From positions 1 through 46,978 of the forward strand of contig JALOOL010000007.1 in NCBI GenBank assembly GCA_025454425.1: a DNA stretch of 46,978 nt. Reading direction: 5' to 3'. The DNA comes from Hydrococcus sp. Prado102. Lineage in GTDB: Bacteria > Cyanobacteriota > Cyanobacteriia > Cyanobacteriales > Microcystaceae. Positions 28,001-35,580 of this stretch are shown here, in pieces. How positions within the stretch are numbered: the first letter of the stretch is position 1; each line of letters opens with the position of its first letter. The position numbers and the translations under genes are program-made. A model generated the notes under the pieces. The model saw nothing but the letters and a program-made list of their open reading frames with translations, made no database searches and was not told the DNA's origin.

Positions 28001-29690
28001 TGTCGTAATCGTAAAAACTGGAGAGAAATTTAGTCAAGTTAGCGATCGCGAATATGTCATTAATATTCACGCCGAAAAAGACTATCAGATCCTCATTGAA
28101 AACCTCCAAGCTAAAGATAAAATACCCGATGCGATCGTTCATGGCTGGAGTATCTCGTCAAACGACGATAGAGAATCGGGAGTTGAGTTATTTAAGGAAA
28201 TTCAACATTTAGGTTTCTATAGTCTACTTTTTCTGACCAAAGCTCTCGATCGCCAAATTATTTCCAAACCGATAAATATTTGGGTTTTATCCAACAATAT
28301 GTATCGGGTAGAAAGCCAAGATATCCTAACACCTGAAAAAACGACTTTGTTGGGGGTATGCAAAGTTATTCCTCAAGAATATAGCAACCTGACTTGTCAA
28401 AGTATCGATCTGGTTTTACCTAGCTTAGATGATTGGTCAAAAGATAGATTAATAGATCGGCTTATGGCTGAATTAAGCGAAGAAATATCCGATTTAGCGA
28501 TCGCATATCGTGGCAATAATCGATGGGTACAAACTTTTGAACCAATAAAATTAGATAAACCAGTTCAAACTCCAACAAGATTAAGAGAGGGTGGCGTTTA
28601 TTTAATTACGGGTGGATTGGGAAACATTGCCTTAACATTTGCTAAATATCTCGCTCAAAGCGTGCGAGCAAAATTAGTCTTAACGAGTCGATCGGGTCTA
28701 CCCGAAAAAGACGAGTGGGATAGATGGTTAGTAGAACACAATGAAAGCGATCGCATTAGTAATAGAATTAGAAAATTTAGAGAATTAGAAGCATTAGGAT
28801 CTGAAGTTTTAGTCATCAAAGCTGATGTTGCTAGCGAACTAGAAATGCAACAGGCGATCGCGCAAGCCGAAAAACAATTCGGTCAAATTCATGGCGTAAT
28901 TCATGCAGCAACAAATGCAGGAGAATTTTATAAAACCATTCCAGAAACTGGCTATTTTGAATGCGATCGCGAGTTTCAACCTAAAATATATGGAACTTAT
29001 ACACTAGCAAAAATTTTACAAAACAAAGAACTCGATTATTGTCTTTTAATTTCTTCCATTGCTTCTGTTTTAGGAGGAGTAGCCGTTTCTGCTTATACCG
29101 CAGCCAATATTTTTGTCGATGCTTTTGCCGACAAACAAAACCAGCGCGATCGTATTAATTGGTTTAGTGTTAATTGGTTTCATGCTGAAGCAGAAGATGG
29201 TAATGAAGAAAGTTTTCAACAAGAAACAACAGATGCTTTTCAACGTATATTATCTAATAACTCAATATCTCAAACTGCACTTTGGCGCAGCGACTTGAAT
29301 GTAGCTATTAATAAATGGGTTAAACGCGAATTGTCAGAGAAAGAAATCCAAATTCAAATAACAAAACCCGCACTTTATCCCCGTTCAAATCTGAGAAATT
29401 CTTACGTTGAACCTAGCAATGAACTGGAAAGTAAGATTGCTAAACGCTATCAAGAATTGTTAGGGATAGAACAAGTGGGAATTCACGATAACTTCTTCGA
29501 TCTTGGGGGAAATTCTTTAATTGGAACTCAGTTAGTTTCACTACTCCGTCAAGACTTTAAGATACAGATCCCTCTGCTTTCTATATTAGAAGCTCCTACC
29601 GTAGAAGAATTAGCTTTAGTCATTGAAGAGATCGTTATAGAAAAACTAGAGAACTTAACCGAAGAAGAAGCCAATCTTGCTTTGAAATAA
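25032..29690 (+). CDS. PKS2: KS-AT-KR-ACP, possible user of hydroxymalonyl-ACP
   Basis: 1552 residues. KS (about 10-435) has C181 in TACSTS, H317 in ETHGSGT and H357 in NIGHL, so it is intact. AT (about 530-860) has S658 in GYSIGEY, with Tyr instead of the usual His before Ser, and HAFHSQ near 754. Compared with PKS1 it carries about 25 extra residues before the AATQKLNQT-like segment. The KR (about 935-1440) has TGGLGNIA near 1193, where the last Gly of TGGxGxxG is Ala, and Y1355 in AYTAAN. It may be impaired. ACP serine is S1495 in GGNSLI. The module lies directly after the extender cassette, so its AT is the first candidate to accept hydroxymalonyl-ACP, but the HAFH motif also fits malonyl. 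The C-terminal acidic helix (LTEEEANLALK) likely docks onto NRPS4. Confidence 0.94.
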   Translation: MTNTEINELEIAIIGMSGRFPGAKNVDEFWNNLQKGIESISFFTDEELADSVKDKKLLNAPNFVKAKGILENAELFDASFFGFNPREAEITDPQHRLFLECAWEALENAGYDSQQYQGSIGVYGGSSLNSYFLNNVYPNLEFLNAIDGHQLAIASDKDFLTTRISYKLNLEGPSYTVQTACSTSLVAVHLACQSLLNGECDMALAGGVSVDSPRKSGYLYQEGDVSSPDGHCRAFDAKAQGTGSGEGVGIVVLKRMEDAISDGDNIYAVIKGSAINNDGSFKVSYTAPRIDSQAKVIRMAQVVAEVEPETIDYIETHGSGTVLGDPIEIAALTQAFRTDTNKKGFCAIGSLKTNIGHLDAAAGVAGLIKTVLALKNQQIPPSLHFEQPNPKIDFANSPFYVNTKLSEWNVNGSPRRAGVSSFGIGGTNAHVILEEPPFNSSKFKVQSSKLGTDWELLLLSAKTPTALDTITTNLVEHLKKHPDLNLADVAYTLQIGRRAFEHRRMVVCQNREDGINALQDPKRVLTSFQEPSNRPVAFMFTGLGTHYTNMGWELYQTEPTFREQVDLCCNLLSPLLNLDLRDIIYPDRHQIPSSNSTMTQSGLDLRKMLSREEKPADEATQKLNQTYLTQPAVFVIEYALAQLLMAWGIRPVATIGYSIGEYVAACISGVLSLEDALTLVAKRAQMIQELPPGAMLAVPLSEEQVRPYLDENLSLSAINGSSVCVVAGTNEAVERLERELSQQGLAVRRIETSHAFHSQMMNAIAQPFTELVKTVKLHPPQIPYLSNVTGTWISAEQATNPSYWTQHLCQTVRFADGVQQLWQKHRPILLEIGAGQTLGSLALQCLEGVSVTDKVVLPSLKYSYDRQSDVRFLLNTLGQLWLSGISIDWSRFYENERRHRQPLPTYPFERQRYWIDSIQPKQLSTTEKVSLEKKPDMTDWFYVPIWKQSILPSVFKSGELNKAKSCWLVFVDECGIACEIATRLVKEDRDVVIVKTGEKFSQVSDREYVINIHAEKDYQILIENLQAKDKIPDAIVHGWSISSNDDRESGVELFKEIQHLGFYSLLFLTKALDRQIISKPINIWVLSNNMYRVESQDILTPEKTTLLGVCKVIPQEYSNLTCQSIDLVLPSLDDWSKDRLIDRLMAELSEEISDLAIAYRGNNRWVQTFEPIKLDKPVQTPTRLREGGVYLITGGLGNIALTFAKYLAQSVRAKLVLTSRSGLPEKDEWDRWLVEHNESDRISNRIRKFRELEALGSEVLVIKADVASELEMQQAIAQAEKQFGQIHGVIHAATNAGEFYKTIPETGYFECDREFQPKIYGTYTLAKILQNKELDYCLLISSIASVLGGVAVSAYTAANIFVDAFADKQNQRDRINWFSVNWFHAEAEDGNEESFQQETTDAFQRILSNNSISQTALWRSDLNVAINKWVKRELSEKEIQIQITKPALYPRSNLRNSYVEPSNELESKIAKRYQELLGIEQVGIHDNFFDLGGNSLIGTQLVSLLRQDFKIQIPLLSILEAPTVEELALVIEEIVIEKLENLTEEEANLALK
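26351..26378. repeat. Heptamer tandem repeat inside PKS2 coding sequence (TTCAAAG x4)
   Basis: Four copies of TTCAAAG (the last ending in A) lie in frame after the KS C-terminus and encode SSKFKVQSSKL. They are identical in unit, copy number and gene position to the array in PKS1 at 5311-5338. Confidence 0.9.
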
Positions 29691-29713
29691 AGAATATTTG
29701 GAGAAAAGGAATA

Positions 29714-32700
29714 ATGCCTCTAAACAAAGAAGAACTATTAAAAAGAAAATCCAAGCTTTCGCCTGCAAAACAAGCATTACTGAGCGAGCAACTACAAGGT
29801 AAAAATAAATCTAATTTTCAACTAGACTCTCTAGAAGAAGAGATTCCTACAATAATTCCTAACATAAAAGAACGATACGAACCATTTCCACTAACCGACG
29901 TGCAACAGGCGTATTGGATAGGTCGCGATGGTGCATTTGAGTTAGGTAATGTAGCAACTCATGGCTATACAGAAATTGACTTTGTAGACTTAGAATTAGA
30001 AAGATTTGAACGAGCTTGGCAGCAATTAATCGAACGTCACGATATGCTACGCGCGATCGTACAATCTGACGGAAAACAGCGAATTTTAAAGGAAGTACCT
30101 AAATATAAAATTGAGGTTTTAGATTTACGAGGAAAAGATTCAGAAATCGTTACTTGCGAACTAGCTAAAATTCGCGAACAATTATCTCATGAAATACTTC
30201 CTGCCGATCGCTGGCCTCTATTTAAAATTCAAGCGGCTCAGTTAGATAATAATAAAACGAGAATTTTTATCAGTGTAGATATATTACTTGGGGACGACCA
30301 AAGCGAAGAACTTCTCAATCGAGAATTCGTTGAGTTGTGTCAAAATCCCGATTTGAAATTACCTCCCATAGAATTATCTTTTCGAGATTATGTTTTGGCG
30401 GAAATTGAGTTAAGAAATTCAAAAATTTATCAAGATTCTCTAGAATATTGGCAAAAACGCCTCCCTAATCTTCCACCCGCTCCAGAATTCCCCCTGCAAA
30501 AAAATCTTGCTGCTGTTGAATACCCTTATTTTGTTCGTCGTCAGGCAAAATTAGAAGCAACAATGTGGCAACGCCTTAAAGTTAAAGCTTCTCAAGCAAA
30601 CATAACGCCTTCTGGTTTGTTGCTAGCGGCTTTTGCCGAAATTTTAACAATCTGGAGTAAAAATCCTCATTTTACGCTCAACTTGACCTTATTTAATCGT
30701 TTACCTCTACATCCTCAAGTAGATCGAATTGTCGGTTATTTTACTTCACTAACTTTATTAGAAATCAATAACTCAGGCAAAGATTCTTTTACAAACCGCG
30801 CTCGACGCATTCAAAAACAATTTTGGGAGGACATGGATCGTCGTTATGTAAGCGGCGTGCAAGTTTTACGAGAATTAGCTCGTACTCAAAATCGCGTTAC
30901 GGGTACGCTTATGCCAGTGGTTTTCACTAGCACTTTGCTTAATAATACTTCAAACGAGAGTTCGGCGAGTCTCCCCGAATCATCAGAAAATACTTTAGAA
31001 ACATACAGTATTAGCCAAACCCCACAGGTTTATTTAGACCATCAAATTTCTGAGAGTAAAGGCACTTTATATTTTAACTGGGATGCAGTAGAAGAACTTT
31101 TTCCCATCGGACTTCTAGATGATATGTTTGCTGCTTACTGCAATTTTCTAGAGCGTTTGGCAAACGATGATGAAATTTGGCAAGCAAAGACGCGACAACG
31201 ATTACCTCCAGCACAAGTAAAACAACTAGCAGAAGTAAATTCTACTGAAGCAACACTAGCTAAAGGGGAATTACTTCATAGCTTATTTTTCGATCGCGTC
31301 TCTTTACAACCCGATAAAGCAGCAATAATTACAAGCGATCGCACTCTAACATACCAAGAATTATGCGATCGCGCTAACCAATTAGGACGGCAACTACGGC
31401 AGTTAGGAGCAAAACCTAACCAATTAGTTGCAGTCGTCATGGAGAAAGGATGGGAGCAAGTTGTAGCTGTATTAGGGATTCTTGCTGCTGGTGCTGCTTA
31501 TGTCCCCATCGATCCCGAATTGCCTAAAGAGCGTCGATGGCATCTAATAGAACAAGGAGAAATTCAATGGGTGCTGACTCAATCTTGGCTAGAGAATTCT
31601 TTAGAATGGTCTGACAAAGTAGTCTGTTTGCATGTAGATACCTTAGAAGTCGCTGACATTTATGTACCTCTAGAACCCGTTCAAAATGCTGACGATCTAG
31701 CTTATGTAATTTATACTTCTGGTTCTACTGGCGTACCCAAAGGAGTAGCGATCGACCATCAAGGAGCAGTTAACACTATTCTCGATATTAACAAACGCTT
31801 TGAGGTTGGGGATCGCGATCGCGTTTTAGCTATCTCCTCTCTCAGCTTCGACTTGTCGGTTTATGACATCTTTGGAATTCTAGCGGCGGGAGGAACTATT
31901 GTCATCCCAGACGCTTCTACTACCCATTCCCCCGAACATTGGGTAACACTAATCGCTCAACATCGAGTCACAGTCTGGAATTCTGTTCCAGCATTAATGC
32001 AGATGTTGGTGGAATATGCGACGGGTAGATCTAATGTAGTGCTTAACTCGCTGCGTTTGGCGTTACTCAGTGGAGATTGGATTCCTTTAACCTTACCAGA
32101 TGCGATCCGAACTTTAATCGAGGAAATACAAATTATTAGTTTAGGAGGAGCGACAGAAGCCTCTATTTGGTCGATCGCTTATCCTATTACAACAGTCGAT
32201 TCTAGTTGGAAGAGTATCCCTTATGGAAAACCATTGACAAATCAACAATTTTATGTATTTAATGAAATGTTAGATTCTTGTCCGGTTTGGGTTGAAGGAA
32301 CGCTTTATATCGGCGGAATGGGACTTGCTAAAGGTTACTGGCGAGACGAAGAAAAAACGAATTCTAGCTTTATAACTCATCCCGTTACAGGAGAACGACT
32401 TTATTGTACGGGCGATCGCGGTCGTTATTTACCCGATGGTAATATTGAGTTTCTTGGCAGGGAAGACTTACAAGTAAAAATTCGCGGTTATCGCATTGAA
32501 TTAGGAGAAATTGAGGCAGCTTTAGAACAACATCGGGATCTAAAGACGGCTATTGTAACAACGGTTGGAGAACAGAGCGATTGCCCTCTGGGCAGCGGCA
32601 AAGCCGATCGCAAAACTCTTGCTGCTTATATCGTACCTAATAGCGATCGCGTTCCCGATCGCGACGAGTTGCAAAAATTTTTGAGTAAAAAGTTACCCAA

Positions 32701-33148
32701 ATACACGATTCCGTCAATTTTTATAAAGATGGACGATTTACCATTATCATCAAATGGTAAAGTAGACCGTCGAATGTTACCCAGACCTGAAATAGATGAA
32801 TCTAAATTAGAGGCATCCTTTGTAGAGCCACGCGACTCCACAGAAAAAAAACTAGCTGATATCTGGGCTGAATTACTAAAAATTGAAAAAATAGGGATAT
32901 ACGATAATTTTTTCTTCGATTTAAGAGGAGATTCTTTGCTAGCAACGCAAGCCGTATCGAGAATTCGAGAGGCTTTTCGGGTAGATTTATCCTTGCGTCA
33001 TTTCTTTGAAACTCCCACCATTGCCGAATTAGCTGTTACTATCGTTGAGAAAATAACAGAAAACAGCGATCGCGAACTAATCGAACGAGCATTAGCAGAG
33101 TTAGAGCAACTCTCAGAGGAAGAAATTCAACAAGGTCTTAAATCGTAA
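29714..33148 (+). CDS. NRPS4: heterocyclisation (Cy)-A (Cys)-PCP, thiazoline-forming module
   Basis: 1144 residues. The N-terminal helix LSPAKQALLSEQL is a docking/linker element seen again in NRPS5. The first domain (about 55-480) starts FPLTDVQQAYWIGR and has D189-I-L-L-G-D194-D-Q-S197, the DxxxxDxxS motif of cyclisation domains in place of HHxxxDG. The A domain (about 520-1000) has D713 and reads D-L-Y-N-L-S-L-I-W-K, the standard cysteine code. The PCP motif is unusual: FFFDLRGDSLL with S1074, an extra Phe and Arg in place of the first Gly of GGDS. No oxidase domain is present within or after A, so a thiazoline rather than a thiazole is expected. AAGGA 4 bp before ATG supports the start. 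The tail SEEEIQQGLKS may dock to NRPS5. Confidence 0.93.
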   Translation: MPLNKEELLKRKSKLSPAKQALLSEQLQGKNKSNFQLDSLEEEIPTIIPNIKERYEPFPLTDVQQAYWIGRDGAFELGNVATHGYTEIDFVDLELERFERAWQQLIERHDMLRAIVQSDGKQRILKEVPKYKIEVLDLRGKDSEIVTCELAKIREQLSHEILPADRWPLFKIQAAQLDNNKTRIFISVDILLGDDQSEELLNREFVELCQNPDLKLPPIELSFRDYVLAEIELRNSKIYQDSLEYWQKRLPNLPPAPEFPLQKNLAAVEYPYFVRRQAKLEATMWQRLKVKASQANITPSGLLLAAFAEILTIWSKNPHFTLNLTLFNRLPLHPQVDRIVGYFTSLTLLEINNSGKDSFTNRARRIQKQFWEDMDRRYVSGVQVLRELARTQNRVTGTLMPVVFTSTLLNNTSNESSASLPESSENTLETYSISQTPQVYLDHQISESKGTLYFNWDAVEELFPIGLLDDMFAAYCNFLERLANDDEIWQAKTRQRLPPAQVKQLAEVNSTEATLAKGELLHSLFFDRVSLQPDKAAIITSDRTLTYQELCDRANQLGRQLRQLGAKPNQLVAVVMEKGWEQVVAVLGILAAGAAYVPIDPELPKERRWHLIEQGEIQWVLTQSWLENSLEWSDKVVCLHVDTLEVADIYVPLEPVQNADDLAYVIYTSGSTGVPKGVAIDHQGAVNTILDINKRFEVGDRDRVLAISSLSFDLSVYDIFGILAAGGTIVIPDASTTHSPEHWVTLIAQHRVTVWNSVPALMQMLVEYATGRSNVVLNSLRLALLSGDWIPLTLPDAIRTLIEEIQIISLGGATEASIWSIAYPITTVDSSWKSIPYGKPLTNQQFYVFNEMLDSCPVWVEGTLYIGGMGLAKGYWRDEEKTNSSFITHPVTGERLYCTGDRGRYLPDGNIEFLGREDLQVKIRGYRIELGEIEAALEQHRDLKTAIVTTVGEQSDCPLGSGKADRKTLAAYIVPNSDRVPDRDELQKFLSKKLPKYTIPSIFIKMDDLPLSSNGKVDRRMLPRPEIDESKLEASFVEPRDSTEKKLADIWAELLKIEKIGIYDNFFFDLRGDSLLATQAVSRIREAFRVDLSLRHFFETPTIAELAVTIVEKITENSDRELIERALAELEQLSEEEIQQGLKS

Positions 33149-33212
33149 CCCACCTAAATTTTGTTTGTGCAAAATTTGCACCCTATTAGTTGCCCTCATA
33201 AAAACAGTACCA

Positions 33213-34364
33213 ATGAAAACATTACGAAAAAACCCAATGAATGAAATTGCTCCCGCTCTTTTAGAGGGTTGGATGAGAGATTACTACTTCAATACCGAAT
33301 TTGATATCGGTAGTAGTGGCGTAGAAAACTTTTCACTCGCCGAGCTTTTTCAACTCACCGATCTCACCCAAGAAGAACTAAATAGTGTCGTCTTCCACGA
33401 TAGCTCAAGTCTGGGAAATGTGGAGTTACGTCAAGCCATAGCTAAACGTTGGGGAAATGGAGATCCAGAGCAAGTTATGGTCACTCACGGATCGAGCGAA
33501 GCCAATTTCTTAATTATGAATGGACTGCTGAATGCTGGCGATGAAGTAGTTGTTTTAGATCCCTGCTACCAACAACTTTATTCTATTGCTGAATCGATAG
33601 GATGCCAGTTAAGGCGTTGGCAACTTCGTTGCGAGCAGAATTTTGCTCCCGATATTGAGGAAGCCAAAAGCTTAATTAGTTCACGCACTCGCATGGTAAT
33701 TGTCAACTTTCCTCACAATCCCACTGGTGCATCGCTGACGAAGCAAGAACAAGACGCGCTCATCGACGCGGTAGCTAAAGTAGGCGCTTATCTCGTCTGG
33801 GATGCTGCTTTTGCCGATATCGTCTATGACGGTTCTCCACTTCCTAATCCCAATTTACGTTACGATCGCGCTATATCTATGGGAACTTTTTCCAAATGCT
33901 ATGGGTTGCCAGGATTGAGATTTGGCTGGTGTTTGGCTTCACCAGATGTTTTGGAACGTTTTGTTCGTTTGCGCGACTATATGACGCTTCACCTTTCTCC
34001 TATGATTGAATTAATTGCTCGCCGAGTCGTAGAAAAAGCAGATAAGCTTCTTAGCATTCGTTCGCAGCAAGCTCGTATCAATTTAGACATTTTATCTAAG
34101 TGGGTCGAGCAACATCAAGCGTTTGTGAAATGGTCGCGTCCCCAAGGAGGCGTATGTACGTTTCTGGGTTTGCAAGGTATTTCAAATACTGAATCTTTTT
34201 GTCATTATCTAGCTAATACTTATAAAGTCTTGCTCGTACCAGGTACTTGTTTTAACCATCCCAGTCATGTTAGATTAGGTTTCGGAGGAGCTACATCCGA
34301 CCTCAATGAAGGTCTGAGTCGCTTATCAAAAGCTTTAGTTACAAACCGTTCAAATATGCGCTAG
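33213..34364 (+). CDS. VioD-like PLP-dependent capreomycidine synthase
   Basis: 383 residues from ATG 33213. The frame is open from a TTG at 33165, but the first 16 residues are unlike the family, and an ATG at 33237 is a shorter option. Fold type I aminotransferase features are NFPHNPTGA, VWDAAFADIVYD, and K228 in SMGTFSKCYGLPGLRFGW as the PLP lysine. The start DYYFNTEFDIGSSGVENFS resembles VioD of the viomycin pathway, which converts (3S)-3-hydroxy-L-arginine to the cyclic guanidine amino acid capreomycidine. Direct pairing with a VioC-like hydroxylase 159 bp downstream strongly supports this. Related enzymes (streptolidine OrfR, enduracididine-type cyclases) use similar substrates, so another ring form is possible. 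Confidence 0.87.
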   Translation: MKTLRKNPMNEIAPALLEGWMRDYYFNTEFDIGSSGVENFSLAELFQLTDLTQEELNSVVFHDSSSLGNVELRQAIAKRWGNGDPEQVMVTHGSSEANFLIMNGLLNAGDEVVVLDPCYQQLYSIAESIGCQLRRWQLRCEQNFAPDIEEAKSLISSRTRMVIVNFPHNPTGASLTKQEQDALIDAVAKVGAYLVWDAAFADIVYDGSPLPNPNLRYDRAISMGTFSKCYGLPGLRFGWCLASPDVLERFVRLRDYMTLHLSPMIELIARRVVEKADKLLSIRSQQARINLDILSKWVEQHQAFVKWSRPQGGVCTFLGLQGISNTESFCHYLANTYKVLLVPGTCFNHPSHVRLGFGGATSDLNEGLSRLSKALVTNRSNMR

Positions 34365-34401
34365 ACGAGCGTTCTATCATAGGCGCTAGTACGTTTTAGT
34401 A

Positions 34402-34420
34402 ATTGCTAATACTTAGCAAT
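34402..34420. other. Perfect hairpin in the vioD-like/vioC-like gap
   Basis: ATTGCTAA and TTAGCAAT form an 8-bp perfect stem with a 3-nt loop (TAC). No T-run follows, so it is not a classical terminator. It lies in the 158-bp gap, one of the longest inside the cluster, and could be a processing or regulatory site. Confidence 0.4.
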
Positions 34421-34522
34421 AAGCACGCGATTTTGCTTAACTCGAATAAGTTTTGGAACCGACATAGCTGAGACAAAAGAAACAGCAAGGGAATCAACAA
34501 ACAAAAATTTTAGGTAATTGTA

Positions 34523-35563
34523 ATGGAAAAAATAATTTTGTGCGATCGCGAAATTGACGAGATTAAGTCATTGGTTAAAGAGGTTATCTCTCAATACTCT
34601 TCAGTAGAAGATGATAAGTTTCTAAAAGAGGCACCAATCATTGCTCACGAACTTCCGAAACGAATTCGCACATTCATTAACGATTTTAGGCTGTTAGAAC
34701 CATCGTCGGGTGTTTGTTTAATTTCAGGCTATCCAATTTCAGAAGAAAAAATTGGTAAAACGCCTTCTCATTGGCAAAACAGACAAAAAATCTCCCCAGC
34801 TTTAGAAGAAGAAATCATTTTTATATTATTCAGTGCATTATTGGGGGACGTTGTTGGTTGGGCGACTCAACAAGCAGGACATATCGTTCATGATGTTATT
34901 CCCATTAAAGGTCACGAATACGAACAACTCGGTAGCAGTAGTAAAGAATTACTTTGGTGGCATAATGAAGACGCTTTTCATCCTTTCCGAGGCGATTATT
35001 TAGGGATGATGTGTTTGCGAAATCAAGAAAAAGCTGCTACTACTGTCGCTCCCGTAGATGCAACCTATTTAAAACCAGAAGAAATAGCCATTTTATTCGA
35101 GCCACGCTTCACGATTCGTCCAGATGAATCCCATTTAACCAAAAACCAATCGGACGAACAGAAAATTCAAACCAATAATGATAACTTACTCAGTTCGGCT
35201 TATGAGAAAATGAGCGATAGCAATAGCGAACCAGGAAAAATTGCTGTATTGTATGGCGATCCTAAATGTCCGTATGTTCGTATCGATCCTTATTTTATGG
35301 ATATAAATAAGCTAGAAAAAGACGATGGAGCGCTCACAAGTTTGAATAAATTAATTCAATCAATTGAGAGTAATTTAACCGATCTCGTTCTACAACCTGG
35401 AGATTTTTGCTTTATTGATAATTATAAAGCCGTTCATGGTAGGAAGCCATACACAACCGTATATGACGGTCAACATCGCTGGCTTAAAAGAATAATTATT
35501 ACCAGAGATTTGAGAAAATCAAGAAGTGCTAGAAACTCCTGTACGTCTCGAATCATTTACTAA
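34523..35563 (+). CDS. VioC-like Fe(II)/2-oxoglutarate L-arginine 3-hydroxylase
   Basis: 346 residues, close to VioC and OrfP (about 350-360). Many VioC blocks are clear: APIIAHELPKRIRTF, ALLGDVVGWATQQ, DVIPIKG, RFTIRPDESHL. The iron ligands are H147 and E149 in WWHNEDAF (HxE, as in VioC) and H305 in AVHGRKP; R323 in RWLKRIIITRDL should bind 2-oxoglutarate. The expected reaction is hydroxylation of free L-arginine at C3, and the product is the substrate of the VioD-like enzyme upstream. It belongs to the clavaminate synthase-like family, whose members can also hydroxylate Asp, Asn or Orn; the local similarity to VioC argues for Arg. ATG 34523 is the only reasonable start. Confidence 0.9.
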   Translation: MEKIILCDREIDEIKSLVKEVISQYSSVEDDKFLKEAPIIAHELPKRIRTFINDFRLLEPSSGVCLISGYPISEEKIGKTPSHWQNRQKISPALEEEIIFILFSALLGDVVGWATQQAGHIVHDVIPIKGHEYEQLGSSSKELLWWHNEDAFHPFRGDYLGMMCLRNQEKAATTVAPVDATYLKPEEIAILFEPRFTIRPDESHLTKNQSDEQKIQTNNDNLLSSAYEKMSDSNSEPGKIAVLYGDPKCPYVRIDPYFMDINKLEKDDGALTSLNKLIQSIESNLTDLVLQPGDFCFIDNYKAVHGRKPYTTVYDGQHRWLKRIIITRDLRKSRSARNSCTSRIIY

Positions 35564-35580
35564 ATAAGAATCAGCGATCG

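Noticed and set aside
29714..33148. Thiazole formation by NRPS4
   Set aside because: No FMN oxidase domain is found within or after the A domain and no separate oxidase gene is nearby, so a thiazoline is the supported form.
33165..33212. Longer N-terminus of the VioD-like protein from TTG 33165
   Set aside because: The added residues are not family-like, TTG is a weak start and no ribosome binding site precedes it.
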